This document shows, in pieces, positions 25,362-34,901 of a stretch of 64,000 nucleotides of DNA (position 1 is the first letter of the stretch; each line of letters begins with the position of its first letter). Under the pieces are notes generated by a model, which saw only the letters and a list, made by a program, of their open reading frames with translations, did no database searches and had not been told where the DNA came from. The stretch lies in the NCBI GenBank assembly GCA_050248735.1, contig JBFWRU010000007.1, positions 174,047-238,046 of the forward strand, in the 5' to 3' direction. The translations under genes and the position numbers were made by a program. The DNA is from JACKFE01 sp050248735 (GTDB lineage: Bacteria > Nitrospirota > Nitrospiria > Nitrospirales > UBA8639).

Positions 25362-27659
25362 ATGTTAAAACCCTCACCTGCTTCCGGTCCTGACGGGTCA
25401 GTTTCCACTCCTATGCGGCCTGTCGTAAACAGCTGGACGGGTCACCGTCGTTTCAGGCATTGGTTGGATCAAGCCGGAGGCGTGGTGGTCTGGGTGGGTG
25501 GGATTGCCACCATTGTCAGCATCCTCGGAATTTTTTTGTATTTGTTGTGGGAAGTGCTCCCGTTATTTCATGGGGCCGATGGCCGCCAGGACGTGTCGCT
25601 GGTACTCGAGCATGATGCTCCCCTCTCTGCAAGCACCACCCTTGTGGGATTGGATGAATATCAGGAAGTGGTGTTTGTCCTGGAGGGAAACCATGTGAGA
25701 TTTTTGCAGATGCCTCACGGTAATCCCCTGCCTGAAGTTGGCGGTTTACTGGAAATTCCCGGCATTGTGCAGTCATCCGTCCTGGTTGGCCAAAAAGGGA
25801 ATCTCCTATCTGTGGGGACCAAGGACGGCTTGCTATACCCGGTGGAAGTACGATTTCGCCCGGCCTTTGAGGGAAGTATCCGGACCATAGTTCCTACCGT
25901 GAAGCTTCACCAATCGATGCGAGTGATTCCTGAAGGCAAAGAGTTGTCGTTGCATGCGCATACGAAAAAAGATGAATGGCAATCCATTGCGGCATTAACG
26001 ACAGACGGAACATTGTGGCTGACATCTGTGGAAGAACCGGGTGAATTTTCCCTTTCGGAGGCATTGAACATTTCCCAGCAACAGCTGGTTGTCCCCGAAG
26101 GCACGACCGTGACGCGACTGGTGTTGGATCGTTTCGGGAAACGCTTGGTGGCCGGGACGCAAAATGGAGAATTAGTGGAATGGAATTTACAGGCGAAATC
26201 CGAAAGCGGAACCCGTCGAGTTTCTGTAAGCCAACCGGATGATCCGGTCACCGCTCTGGAGTATTTGATTGGGGAGCGGACCTTGATCGTGGGCACTGGA
26301 TCAGGGCAGGTCATGACGTGGGCGCCACAGGATTTTCCCGAAGCCGGGGGTGGAGGCATTCCCTTTCGAAAAATCCTGTCCTTTCAATCTCATCCCAGCC
26401 CGGTTCAAGCTATTTCCTGGTCCCAGCGGGACAAGGGATTTCTCACGGCCGATAGGCAGGGAGGGATTATTCTTCATCATGCCACGACAGGGCAAACAGT
26501 GCTGGAATTCAATCGCACCGAGCAGGCCACGGCGGCTCTGCGTTTTTCTCCCAAAGCAGATGGTGCGGTATGGGTGGGGACGGATGGGCAGTTGCGTACT
26601 TTGTCTATTGACAATCCTCATCCCGAGGTGACGTTCCGGTCCTTGTTTTTTCCTGTGACCTATGAGGGGTATGAGAAGCCTGAACATATCTGGCAATCCT
26701 CAAGCGGATCGGATGAATTTGAACCGAAATTAGGATTGATCCCGCTGATATTCGGGACATTAAAAGGCACCATTTATGCCATGATTTTGGCTATTCCGTT
26801 GGCTGTGATGGGGGCAATCTATACGGCCATGTTCATGCATCCTCATCTCCGGTCCGTTGTCAAACCCACGATTGAAATTATGGCAGCCTTGCCTTCTGTC
26901 GTGCTGGGCTTTCTGGCTGGTCTCTGGTTTGCTCCCTTGCTTCAAGAGATCTTTCCGGCTTTGGTGGCGATGATGGGGCTTCTCCCTGTTGTTATTGGAC
27001 TGGTCTGCCTGATGTGGCAAGGCCTACCAAAACCCCTGAGAAATCTTGATCGCTATGGATTGGATTTAGTCGTGCTTCTGATAGTCATTGTTCTGACAGT
27101 TGGCGGGTGTCTCCTTTCGAACGCCGTCATTGAATCCGTGTTGTTCAATGGAAATTACAAGCTGTGGCTCTCGAATCATTTGGGTTTGGTCTACGACCAG
27201 CGCAATGCCATTGTCATCAGCTTTGCCATGGGTTTTGCCGTGATTCCGATCATCTTCAGCATTTCTGAGGATTCCTTATCCAATGTCCCACGGCATCTGT
27301 TGGCCGGGTCTCTGGCTCTGGGGGCCACTAAATGGCAAACCCTGATTCGTTTGGTCATTATTTCGGCCAGCCCAGGTATTTTTTCGGCCTTGATGATCGG
27401 ATTCGGCCGGGCAGTTGGAGAAACGATGATTGTGCTGATGGCGACCGGTAATACCCCCATTCTGGATTGGAGTATGTTTAATGGGTTCCGGACCCTGTCC
27501 GCCAATATTGCGGTTGAAATGCCTGAGGCTCCCCACGGGGGGACTTTGTATCGCGTCCTGTTTCTTTCCGGACTTATTTTATTTGGCTTCACGTTTTGTA
27601 TCAACACGGTCGCTGAAGTTGTCCGGCAGCGACTTCGTAAAAAATATTCTCAATATTAA
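25362..27659 (+). CDS. pstC: Phosphate ABC transporter permease PstC, long form with beta-propeller insert
   Basis: At 765 residues this is more than twice the length of the short PstC form. One membrane helix (~35-65) is followed by a ~370-residue soluble region with WD40-like repeats, for example KRLVAGTQNGELVEWNL, IVGTGSGQVMTWAP and GFLTADRQGGIILHH. The permease domain starts near 455 (LIPLIFGTLKGTIYAMILAI). The ATPase-contact motif GSLALGATKWQTLIRLVI and the FGRAVGETMIVLMATGN segment are intact. Long PstC proteins of this kind occur in other Gram-negative bacteria. The propeller probably faces the periplasm, where it could contact PstS or another partner. No clear ribosome binding site is visible. 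Confidence 0.88.
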   Translation: MLKPSPASGPDGSVSTPMRPVVNSWTGHRRFRHWLDQAGGVVVWVGGIATIVSILGIFLYLLWEVLPLFHGADGRQDVSLVLEHDAPLSASTTLVGLDEYQEVVFVLEGNHVRFLQMPHGNPLPEVGGLLEIPGIVQSSVLVGQKGNLLSVGTKDGLLYPVEVRFRPAFEGSIRTIVPTVKLHQSMRVIPEGKELSLHAHTKKDEWQSIAALTTDGTLWLTSVEEPGEFSLSEALNISQQQLVVPEGTTVTRLVLDRFGKRLVAGTQNGELVEWNLQAKSESGTRRVSVSQPDDPVTALEYLIGERTLIVGTGSGQVMTWAPQDFPEAGGGGIPFRKILSFQSHPSPVQAISWSQRDKGFLTADRQGGIILHHATTGQTVLEFNRTEQATAALRFSPKADGAVWVGTDGQLRTLSIDNPHPEVTFRSLFFPVTYEGYEKPEHIWQSSSGSDEFEPKLGLIPLIFGTLKGTIYAMILAIPLAVMGAIYTAMFMHPHLRSVVKPTIEIMAALPSVVLGFLAGLWFAPLLQEIFPALVAMMGLLPVVIGLVCLMWQGLPKPLRNLDRYGLDLVVLLIVIVLTVGGCLLSNAVIESVLFNGNYKLWLSNHLGLVYDQRNAIVISFAMGFAVIPIIFSISEDSLSNVPRHLLAGSLALGATKWQTLIRLVIISASPGIFSALMIGFGRAVGETMIVLMATGNTPILDWSMFNGFRTLSANIAVEMPEAPHGGTLYRVLFLSGLILFGFTFCINTVAEVVRQRLRKKYSQY

Positions 27660-27664
27660 GCACG

Positions 27665-29299
27665 ATGCCTTCATTTCTGAAAAAGTTTTTTGATTCTGGC
27701 GCTCTCTTCATCTGGCTCTGTGGTGGGGCGTTAGCCGTATCCCTTCTGATGATTGGCGGTCTCGTGCTCTTAATCCTGATCAATGGTATGGGGTACTTCT
27801 GGCCCAAGGATCTTGTGCAATACACTCTGCAGGACGGCAAGAAAGTGCTTGGGGAAGTGGTGGACACTGAAATGATTCCGGGGTCCGAATCTTTCGAAAA
27901 TCCTCAAGGGAACTGGCGGATTCAGCTCAAGGTCGGAAACCGTGATTTGTACGGACTGGACTTTCGATGGGTGGATAAGGCCGACATTGCCGCTACAGAT
28001 TACCCTTCGGATGTCGTGGCATTTGAGCGGCGGGAATGGGGGAATTTTTATGGGCAGGTGAAAGATCTGTACGAGGGTGACACCCTTCTGGCTTCGGAGG
28101 GCCAGAACGGACTGGCGGTATTGCGCGCCGTATTGGAGAAGACAAATGATCTTCAGGAGCAAATAGACCATCTTGAGCGAGATGAGATCGGAACGCTGAA
28201 CCACCGTATCGAAGAGGCCCGATTGAAACTTCGTTCGCTCGAACTGCAGGGACGATCCGGGTCTTTGGAAAGCGGTAAGATCGAACGGTATGTGAAAGAC
28301 GTCGAAACCGCCTATGAATTGCTCAATCAACGACTGTTGGGTCTTTATGATCAACTGAATCGGTATCGTGTTACGCTTGTGGATGTCGCCGGACGTGAAA
28401 AGTCGTTGCCGGTCGCGACCATGATGCGGGCGTGGGTGCCCAACAGCATGGGCCTATCTGAAAAAATCATCATGTATGTGAACAATTTTTGGACCGTGTT
28501 AAGCACGGAACCGCGTGAGGCGAATACCGAAGGAGGAATTTTTCCGGCGATCTTTGGTACCGTCATGATGGTGCTGATTATGAGTGTGGCCGTGGTGCCG
28601 TTCGGTGTGCTGGCCGCGGTGTACCTGAAAGAATATGCCAGGCAGGGTGTGCTGACGCAGATGATCAGGATTGCGGTGAATAATCTTGCCGGGGTTCCCT
28701 CTATTGTTTTTGGGGTGTTCGGGTTGGGATTTTTCGTGTATGCCGTGGGTGGGACAATCGATCAGCTGTTTTTTTCGGAAGCTCTGCCCAATCCTACCTA
28801 TGGAACCGGAGGGATTCTCTGGGCATCATTGACGCTCGCGCTCATGACGGTCCCGGTGGTGATTGTTGCCACCGAGGAAGGGCTTTCGGCCGTGCCCAGA
28901 GAATATCGGGAAGGATCATTAGGGCTTGGTGCGACGAAATTGGAATCGTTGCTTCGGGTGGTGATTCCCTGTGCCATGCCCGGCATTTTGACCGGATTGA
29001 TTTTGGCGGTTGCACGAGCTACGGGAGAGGTGGCGCCTCTGATGCTGACCGGTGTCGTGAAACTGGCGCCTTCCCTCCCGGTCGATTCCTTTTTTCCCTT
29101 TGTGCATTTGGATCGGAAATTCATGCATTTGGGATTTCATATTTATGATGTAGGATTTCAATCTCCCAATGTGGAAGCGGCCAAGCCCATGGTGTATGTC
29201 ACGACTTTTATCCTGGTGTTGGTGGTTATTCTGCTCAATATGGCCGCGATTGCCCTGAGAACCCGAATGCGGCGTCGATATAGGGGTTCGGCAATTTAA
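27665..29299 (+). CDS. pstA: Phosphate ABC transporter permease PstA, long form
   Basis: This 544-residue protein begins five bases after pstC. One N-terminal helix is followed by a periplasmic region of ~230 residues that includes a predicted coiled coil (about 155-235; LQEQIDHLERDEIGTLNHRI). The permease domain (~290-540) carries FPAIFGTVMMVLIM, the coupling motif GSLGLGATKLESLLRVVIP and RATGEVAPLMLTG. It pairs with the long PstC. The two large extracytoplasmic regions likely evolved together, as they do in other long-form systems. Confidence 0.9.
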   Translation: MPSFLKKFFDSGALFIWLCGGALAVSLLMIGGLVLLILINGMGYFWPKDLVQYTLQDGKKVLGEVVDTEMIPGSESFENPQGNWRIQLKVGNRDLYGLDFRWVDKADIAATDYPSDVVAFERREWGNFYGQVKDLYEGDTLLASEGQNGLAVLRAVLEKTNDLQEQIDHLERDEIGTLNHRIEEARLKLRSLELQGRSGSLESGKIERYVKDVETAYELLNQRLLGLYDQLNRYRVTLVDVAGREKSLPVATMMRAWVPNSMGLSEKIIMYVNNFWTVLSTEPREANTEGGIFPAIFGTVMMVLIMSVAVVPFGVLAAVYLKEYARQGVLTQMIRIAVNNLAGVPSIVFGVFGLGFFVYAVGGTIDQLFFSEALPNPTYGTGGILWASLTLALMTVPVVIVATEEGLSAVPREYREGSLGLGATKLESLLRVVIPCAMPGILTGLILAVARATGEVAPLMLTGVVKLAPSLPVDSFFPFVHLDRKFMHLGFHIYDVGFQSPNVEAAKPMVYVTTFILVLVVILLNMAAIALRTRMRRRYRGSAI

Positions 29300-29313
29300 A
29301 ATGAGGTTCACGT

Positions 29314-30222
29314 ATGGATACGGTCAAGCACGTTCCGAGTACTCATTCACCTTCACCAAAGAGCGAGGAGAGGCAACCCTTGACACTCGTTGTGCAAAAG
29401 CTTGATAAAGACCTAAAACCGACGGCCATTCAAGATCCTATCACGATGCCACACACGCTCGCCGAACAACCCACAAAACTCCTGGTTGAAGAAATGAATT
29501 TTTATTACGGTGCGGCCCGGGCCTTGAATAATGTGAATATGAAAATTTCTGCCCATAAGGTCACGGCCTTTATCGGACCGTCGGGATGCGGGAAGTCCAC
29601 TTTTTTGCGTTGTTTCAACCGGCTCAATGATTTAGTGGACGGGGCGAAAGTTGAAGGTCGGGTGTTATTGGACGGGCAGGACATTTATAGTCCCGCTGTG
29701 GATGTCACGGATCTGCGCACCAAGGTGGGCATGGTCTTCCAGAAAGTGAACCCGTTCCCTAAATCCATTTATCAAAATGTGGCCTATGGTCCTCAGTTAC
29801 AAAAAGTCCGGAAAGGTGACCGTTTGGATGAAATCGTGGAAAACAGTCTTCGGGGAGCCGGCTTATGGGACGAGGTGAAGGAACGGCTTCATGAATCGGC
29901 ATTGGGTTTGTCCGGCGGGCAACAACAACGTCTTTGTATCGCTCGCGCTCTGGCCGTGAATCCTGAAGTGCTCCTGATGGATGAACCGTGCTCCGCTTTG
30001 GATCCTATTTCCACCGGACGGATCGAGGAACTGTTGCATACCTTGAAAGAACAATTGACGGTTGTCATTGTTACACACAATATGCAACAAGCGGCCCGCG
30101 TATCCGATTACACGGGTTTCTTTCTCTTGGGCGAGCTGATCGAATATGATGATACCAAGAAGATTTTTACCAATCCCACTGATCGACGAACGGAAGATTA
30201 TGTCACAGGACGGTTTGGCTGA
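29314..30222 (+). CDS. pstB: Phosphate ABC transporter ATP-binding protein PstB
   Basis: The product has 302 residues, longer than usual because of a ~50-residue N-terminal extension that lacks any motif. The ABC core has Walker A GPSGCGKST, a PstB-type RCFNRLND, Q-loop FQKVNPFPKSIY, signature LSGGQQQRLC, Walker B VLLMDEPCSALDP and the switch His in VTHN. It energises PstC/PstA. The true start may be inside the extension, at the Met before the conserved core. The phoU gene follows 29 bases later. Confidence 0.95.
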   Translation: MDTVKHVPSTHSPSPKSEERQPLTLVVQKLDKDLKPTAIQDPITMPHTLAEQPTKLLVEEMNFYYGAARALNNVNMKISAHKVTAFIGPSGCGKSTFLRCFNRLNDLVDGAKVEGRVLLDGQDIYSPAVDVTDLRTKVGMVFQKVNPFPKSIYQNVAYGPQLQKVRKGDRLDEIVENSLRGAGLWDEVKERLHESALGLSGGQQQRLCIARALAVNPEVLLMDEPCSALDPISTGRIEELLHTLKEQLTVVIVTHNMQQAARVSDYTGFFLLGELIEYDDTKKIFTNPTDRRTEDYVTGRFG

Positions 30223-30251
30223 TACCCTGTTGGCAAGGAGTCTCTACACCG

Positions 30252-30911
30252 ATGCAACGACATTTTGATGACGAACTGAGAGAGTTAAAGCAAAAGCTGC
30301 TGCGAATGGGTGCGCTGGTCGAAAGTCAGGTCCGCCAGGCGCTGACGTCGCTGATTGAACGGGACCAAGCCTTGGCGGAAGAGGTCATTGCCAATGATCG
30401 TCAGGTCAATACGCTTGATGTGAATGTGGATGAAACCTGCCTGGAATTGTTGGCCCTGTTTCAACCGGCTGCGCGAGATCTTCGGTTCGTGACCACCGCG
30501 ATGAAAATTTCCACAGAGTTGGAACGAATTAGCGACCTTGCTGAAAATATTTGCGAGCGGGCGATGGAGTTGAATCAGGAACCTCAACTGAAACCCTATA
30601 TCGATATTCCTCTGATGGCCGAGCATGCGACGAAAATGGTGGGGGAGGCGATTGATGCCTTTGTGCGTGGAGATTCCGTTCTGGCTCGTCGCGTGTTAAA
30701 AGACGACGATCATGTGGATGAGTTGAACGAACAAATTTTTCGGGAATTACTGTCTTTTATGATCGAGAATCCTCAAACCATCTCCCGGGCCATCCGGCTC
30801 TCATTTATCTCCAAGTATCTTGAGCGGATAGCCGATCATGCGACCAATATTGCCGAGCTGGTTGTGTATATGGTGGAAGGCAAAATTATCCGCCACACTA
30901 TTCCTGTTTAG
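30252..30911 (+). CDS. phoU: Phosphate signalling protein PhoU
   Basis: The 219-residue protein is entirely helical with two PhoU repeats. Each has the metal-binding pattern: E/D-rich TTAMKISTELERISDLAENI in the first and IRLSFISKYLERIADHATNI in the second. It links PstSCAB status to PhoR, keeping PhoR inactive when phosphate is plentiful. It is the last recognisable gene of the first pst operon. Confidence 0.95.
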   Translation: MQRHFDDELRELKQKLLRMGALVESQVRQALTSLIERDQALAEEVIANDRQVNTLDVNVDETCLELLALFQPAARDLRFVTTAMKISTELERISDLAENICERAMELNQEPQLKPYIDIPLMAEHATKMVGEAIDAFVRGDSVLARRVLKDDDHVDELNEQIFRELLSFMIENPQTISRAIRLSFISKYLERIADHATNIAELVVYMVEGKIIRHTIPV

Positions 30912-31081
30912 TGTCCCCCCACTGTACGTCCGGCATTCTCAAGCAAGCTCCTTCCTCCTCTTCCGATTTCCAGCGGTACCGCGTAACCTACAATTTACCG
31001 GGGCGTGATGGGTTCGTCATTGAACGTGAATATGATAATGACGACAACGATGATGAATGCCATCACTGAGGGGGTACGCTG

Positions 31082-32026
31082 ATGAAAAAATGGATTGACA
31101 CTCGACCTCGAACGCAAAATCGTCATGTGTTCGGTTTGTCCAAGACCGGAAACCAGGGGATCTGGTCAGTGGTCCTGGTAGAGGACGAAAAAGCGTCGGA
31201 ATCCGGAACCCTGGATTGGCCTGCCTTCTCCTCGGGTCCGTGGCCATTTCGAACTATTGGTGAAGAATCGTGCATTCAACGAACATGGAAATTGGCCAAA
31301 CTTGTTAGCTCTCCTCATCAAGTGATGACGGTGATGAAACAAGCGCATTGGGGATATGCCTGGAAATTGTTAATTCAGGAAACACTGGGACGAGTGGTGT
31401 GGCAGCCGGAAAATCGTGGAAATGCTCTTGGGGCTTTTTTGCCTTTGTCGTATATCCGCTCTCATGACCCTGACGGTATTGTGATCCTGTGGTCTGTCGG
31501 ACCAACAGGTGAATTGGATGACTCGGTTTTTGACAGAGTCCAGGCCGCGATTGCCCGGGTGAACCAGGTTCCGGATATTCTGGTGGGGTTGGAGTGCGTA
31601 AGCAATTCCGATGATGGGAAAGAAGGCTGGGATTGGCGGGAAGGTGTGCAGGTGCCCCAGGGGGAGATGGTGACGTATGTGCCTCGACAGCATCATGGAC
31701 ATCCAGTCATGCCTATACCTGCGAAAAGAGACGGGTTGGATGAGCGCAGGACTGTTGGGGTGTTAGTGACCAGGGTCGAAACCCTTTGGCTGGCAGGAAG
31801 AAGATTGTTGCCGACTCTTCTCAGTCGGTTGGATGCGCTTGGTCCTGTACTGGGTACGTCCCGTGAACGGCAGATTCTCAGTGATTTGTACCACACGACA
31901 CCGGTTGAAACTCTGGAAGCGAAGGTTTTTCCTTTCCTGCGGTCACAATTGGAGATCATGGGGCTTCCCAAGCCATCCCAACATCGGATGGAAGCCAACT
32001 ACTCCAATGAAAGAGTGGAGTCATAG
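31082..32026 (+). CDS. Degenerate sugar-phosphate nucleotidyltransferase-like protein
   Basis: The 314-residue protein matches the mid and C-terminal parts of mannose-1-phosphate guanylyltransferase-like enzymes: a VWQPENRGNALGAFLPLSYI block and, near the end, a VLVTRVETLWLAGRRLLPTL segment with ILSDLYHTTPVETLEAKV. The N-terminal nucleotide-binding loop (usually A-G-G-x-G-x-R-L) is missing, and the S-D-H-type acid after the QPENRG block reads WSVGP. It is therefore probably not an active transferase of the usual type. It may be a pseudoenzyme with a binding role. A good ribosome binding site (gaggggg) precedes the ATG. It follows phoU by 170 bases. Confidence 0.6.
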   Translation: MKKWIDTRPRTQNRHVFGLSKTGNQGIWSVVLVEDEKASESGTLDWPAFSSGPWPFRTIGEESCIQRTWKLAKLVSSPHQVMTVMKQAHWGYAWKLLIQETLGRVVWQPENRGNALGAFLPLSYIRSHDPDGIVILWSVGPTGELDDSVFDRVQAAIARVNQVPDILVGLECVSNSDDGKEGWDWREGVQVPQGEMVTYVPRQHHGHPVMPIPAKRDGLDERRTVGVLVTRVETLWLAGRRLLPTLLSRLDALGPVLGTSRERQILSDLYHTTPVETLEAKVFPFLRSQLEIMGLPKPSQHRMEANYSNERVES

Positions 32027-32096
32027 GGAGCATCCGGGGATGTTCCGAGTTCATGAGGTAAGTGGGCAAATCGTTGATCAACGATGGAGGAGAGCG

Positions 32097-32321
32097 ATGA
32101 TTTCTTTGATGTCAGTCAGATCTCAGAGCGGTCTTTATGAGTGGAAATGCTCAACATGCCAGTATGTCTGGGAAGCCCAGAATCCATTTTCCGGCTGTCC
32201 AAAATGCCCGCTAAATGATGGGAAAGAGAATCAAACCCTACAAGAGGATGATTTTACCTTAGAAAATATCATAACCACGGAATATATAGGGAAACGGTCA
32301 GTACCACCTGTCACGTTGTGA
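32097..32321 (+). CDS. Small zinc-ribbon protein
   Basis: The ATG at 32097 follows a GGAGG motif, which supports it over any upstream in-frame start. The 74-residue protein has C-x2-C and C-x2-C pairs (CSTCQY, then GCPKC) spaced for a rubredoxin-like zinc ribbon. The rest is polar with no motif. A similar small Cys protein is encoded immediately downstream. Function unknown. Confidence 0.62.
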   Translation: MISLMSVRSQSGLYEWKCSTCQYVWEAQNPFSGCPKCPLNDGKENQTLQEDDFTLENIITTEYIGKRSVPPVTL

Positions 32322-32328
32322 GGAATGG

Positions 32329-32574
32329 ATGAAAGTCATGTGGGCACCAAGGGGAATGAGTGGCGTAGGCCAAGGAATACCGCAAACCTGGCCTGCTGGT
32401 TTCCCTAGGCATTGCGACAATTGCGGACTGGAATGGGAAGCCTTTCAGGAATACGAGAACTGTCCCCTGGCCGAGCTGGAAGTGGAATTATTTCCGTGTT
32501 TTTGGGATGACACGCTACAAAATCTGGATCCCGGAACTCGTCCGGTGACCATTAAATTGAGGTTTCCGAAATAA
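32329..32574 (+). CDS. Small Cys-rich hypothetical protein
   Basis: The 81-residue protein begins seven bases after the previous gene. It contains HCDNCGLEWEAFQEYENCP, whose spacing echoes the zinc-ribbon half of its neighbour (C-x2-C-x-L/Y-x-W). A further Cys lies near the C-terminus. The two may be diverged duplicates forming a small operon, but only one complete C-x2-C pair is seen here. Convergent with the polyphosphate kinase gene. Confidence 0.55.
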   Translation: MKVMWAPRGMSGVGQGIPQTWPAGFPRHCDNCGLEWEAFQEYENCPLAELEVELFPCFWDDTLQNLDPGTRPVTIKLRFPK

Positions 32575-32581
32575 TTGCTTT

Positions 32582-34759
32582 TTACGCCGGATTACCTTGT
32601 TCGGATAAAGAAAACTTCGTTCCCCTTCCCACCCACCGATCCACAAACCAGTTTTGTGCGTTCAGAGCCGTGGCCTCCGCTGTGGCTTTTAGTCTGCTGT
32701 ATTGACCTGTTGACTCCAATTGGCGGGTTTGATGCGTGTCTTTTAGGTACGGTGTGAGCACATTGGCCACGAAAAAGGTTCGAAGCTTGGGATCTTCGAT
32801 GGGGAAGAGAATTTCCACTCGCCTGTCTAAATTCCTGGGCATAAGATCGGCGCTGCCTAAATACAAGTCATCCTGTCCACCGTTTCGAAAATAATAACAG
32901 CGGGAATGTTCCAAAAATCTGCCCACCAGCGATTTGACCACAATGGATTCGCTCAGGCCCGGAATGCCCGGTCGGAGCCCACACATCCCTCGGACCAGTA
33001 GGTCAATTTTCACGCCGGCTTGAGATGCCTGATATAAGGCCTGGATGCAGCCCTTGTCGACGAGCGCGTTCATTTTGAAAAGAATATATCCATCTCCATG
33101 TTGAAGGTGGCGTGTTTTTTCCCGATTGATGAGTTCAAGCAGCCGTTTGCGAATCCCTCCCGGTGCCACGAAGAGTTTGGTATAGGATTCTTTTTTGGAG
33201 TATCCCGTTAACGCATTAAATAGATCGGTGACATCTTCTCCCATGCCCGTATCGCACGTCAGAAAGCTGAAGTCGGTATAGAAGCGGCTTGTGGTCGGAT
33301 TGTAATTACCCGTACCGAGATGGAGATACCGGCGGATACCATCCGGATCTTTTCTGACCACCATGGCCACCTTGGCATGGGTCTTGAGACCAAAGACCCC
33401 ATAGACAACGTGGACGCCTTCATCCTCAAGTTTTCTGGCCCACTCAATGTTATTTTCCTCATCAAACCGGGCTTTGAGTTCAAGCAAGACCGCAACTTGT
33501 TTTCCGTTTTGCCTGGCTGCCATGAGCGCAGCCACAATGGGAGAATTGGCCCCAACCCGATATAACGTTTGTTTGATCGCCAGGACATTGGGATCTTCGG
33601 CGGCTTGGCGGATAAAATCGACAATGGGTGAAAAGCTGTCGAATGGATGATGCAGGAAAATGTCTTCGCGTTTGATGAGGGAAAATAATGATTCCTTCGA
33701 ACCGGGTTCCTGCAGGACATTCGGGTGGTGAGTCGGAAATTTGAGGTCGGGCCGGTCGATGGCCGTGAGTTCCATAGTATCGGATAAACCCAGCCTGAAC
33801 TCATACGTATAGACCTGGTAGGGCGCCAGTTTGAGATTCCGGATAAGGATATCCTTAATCGAGTCCGGCATTTGATGGTCCAATTCCAATCTGACCACCG
33901 AGCCGAATTGTCGAAGATCGATCTGTTCTTCGATCGCGGCAAGCAAATCGCCGGCCTCATCCTCTTCAATTTCAAAATCGGCGTCCCGGGTGATCCGGAA
34001 AAAATATGAGGCCAGAATGGTGAGCCCGGGAAATAATAAATCCAGATTGGCTGAAATAATGTCCTCCAGCCAGACGAAATTTGTGGCCTCAGGATTGGTG
34101 CCCAAGCCCAGTTGCTGCTCATCGCCGACTTGATGCTCGTCCGGAATTCGTATCAGCCGCGGGAAACTGTTTGGCACCTTGATACGGGCAAAGCATTCCC
34201 CCCGGTCGGGATCTTTAGCGACGACAGCCACATTGACCGTGAGATTGGAAATATGCGGAAAGGGATGGCTCGGATCAAATGCCAGTGGGGTCAGGGCCGG
34301 AAAAATTTCCTTTCGAAAATACCGTCGAAGCAACGAACGTTGTTTGGGCTTGATCTCCTGGTACGCCAGAATTTTGATGCCGGTGTCTGAAAGCGAGGGC
34401 AGGATGTGCTCCTGCCAGGCTTGTTTGACCCGGGAAAAGTGGTTGAGCAGAGCTTCGCGGATTTGGGCCAATTGATCCGATGGGCTCATGCCGTCCAGGG
34501 CGGCTTCCAGGACTCCGCTGGATAATTGTTCACGAAGTCCGGAGATGCGAATCATGAAAAATTCATCCAGATTATTAAAAAAAATGGAAAGATATTTGAC
34601 CCGTTCCAAAAGAGGAAGATTGGGGTCTTCAGCCTCCTCGAGAACCCGTTTATTGAATTCGAGCCAACTGAGTTCCCTATTGAGATACCATTTCGGATCA
34701 TCGAGATTCTGAACGGACTCAACGGAAGGAGGTATGATGCTGGTGGAGGAATCAGACAT
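32582..34759 (-). CDS. ppk1: Polyphosphate kinase 1
   Basis: The protein has about 725 residues from the ATG at 34759; a TTG six codons upstream is less likely. The N-terminal region starts YLNRELSWLEFNKRVLEEA, typical of PPK1, and is followed by a head domain (FFMIRISGLREQL). The two phospholipase-D-like domains carry the autophosphorylation site region KTHAKVAMVVRK with HLGTGNYNP, and later LYLGSADLMPRNLDRRVE. The enzyme reversibly transfers the gamma phosphate of ATP to polyphosphate. It lies convergent to the small zinc-ribbon genes and beside the CYTH-CHAD gene on the same strand, consistent with a polyphosphate-metabolism cluster. Confidence 0.96.
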   Translation of the reverse strand: MSDSSTSIIPPSVESVQNLDDPKWYLNRELSWLEFNKRVLEEAEDPNLPLLERVKYLSIFFNNLDEFFMIRISGLREQLSSGVLEAALDGMSPSDQLAQIREALLNHFSRVKQAWQEHILPSLSDTGIKILAYQEIKPKQRSLLRRYFRKEIFPALTPLAFDPSHPFPHISNLTVNVAVVAKDPDRGECFARIKVPNSFPRLIRIPDEHQVGDEQQLGLGTNPEATNFVWLEDIISANLDLLFPGLTILASYFFRITRDADFEIEEDEAGDLLAAIEEQIDLRQFGSVVRLELDHQMPDSIKDILIRNLKLAPYQVYTYEFRLGLSDTMELTAIDRPDLKFPTHHPNVLQEPGSKESLFSLIKREDIFLHHPFDSFSPIVDFIRQAAEDPNVLAIKQTLYRVGANSPIVAALMAARQNGKQVAVLLELKARFDEENNIEWARKLEDEGVHVVYGVFGLKTHAKVAMVVRKDPDGIRRYLHLGTGNYNPTTSRFYTDFSFLTCDTGMGEDVTDLFNALTGYSKKESYTKLFVAPGGIRKRLLELINREKTRHLQHGDGYILFKMNALVDKGCIQALYQASQAGVKIDLLVRGMCGLRPGIPGLSESIVVKSLVGRFLEHSRCYYFRNGGQDDLYLGSADLMPRNLDRRVEILFPIEDPKLRTFFVANVLTPYLKDTHQTRQLESTGQYSRLKATAEATALNAQNWFVDRWVGRGTKFSLSEQGNPA

Positions 34760-34901
34760 GGAGAAATTTTTATTCAAGATATGTGCCTGTTCATGACCCG
34801 GGTTAGGAAATGTTCCTGTTAGGAGATCAGTATAACAAACTTTTATTACCCGACAGAGTCGACGAGAAACAGTCAGGGAATGAATCTTGAAAAGTTCTTG
34901 T

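Noticed and set aside
31008..31082. Short frame ending in TGATG overlap with the nucleotidyltransferase-like gene
   Set aside because: The composition (repeated ATG and ACG codons) looks like chance, and no ribosome binding site precedes it.
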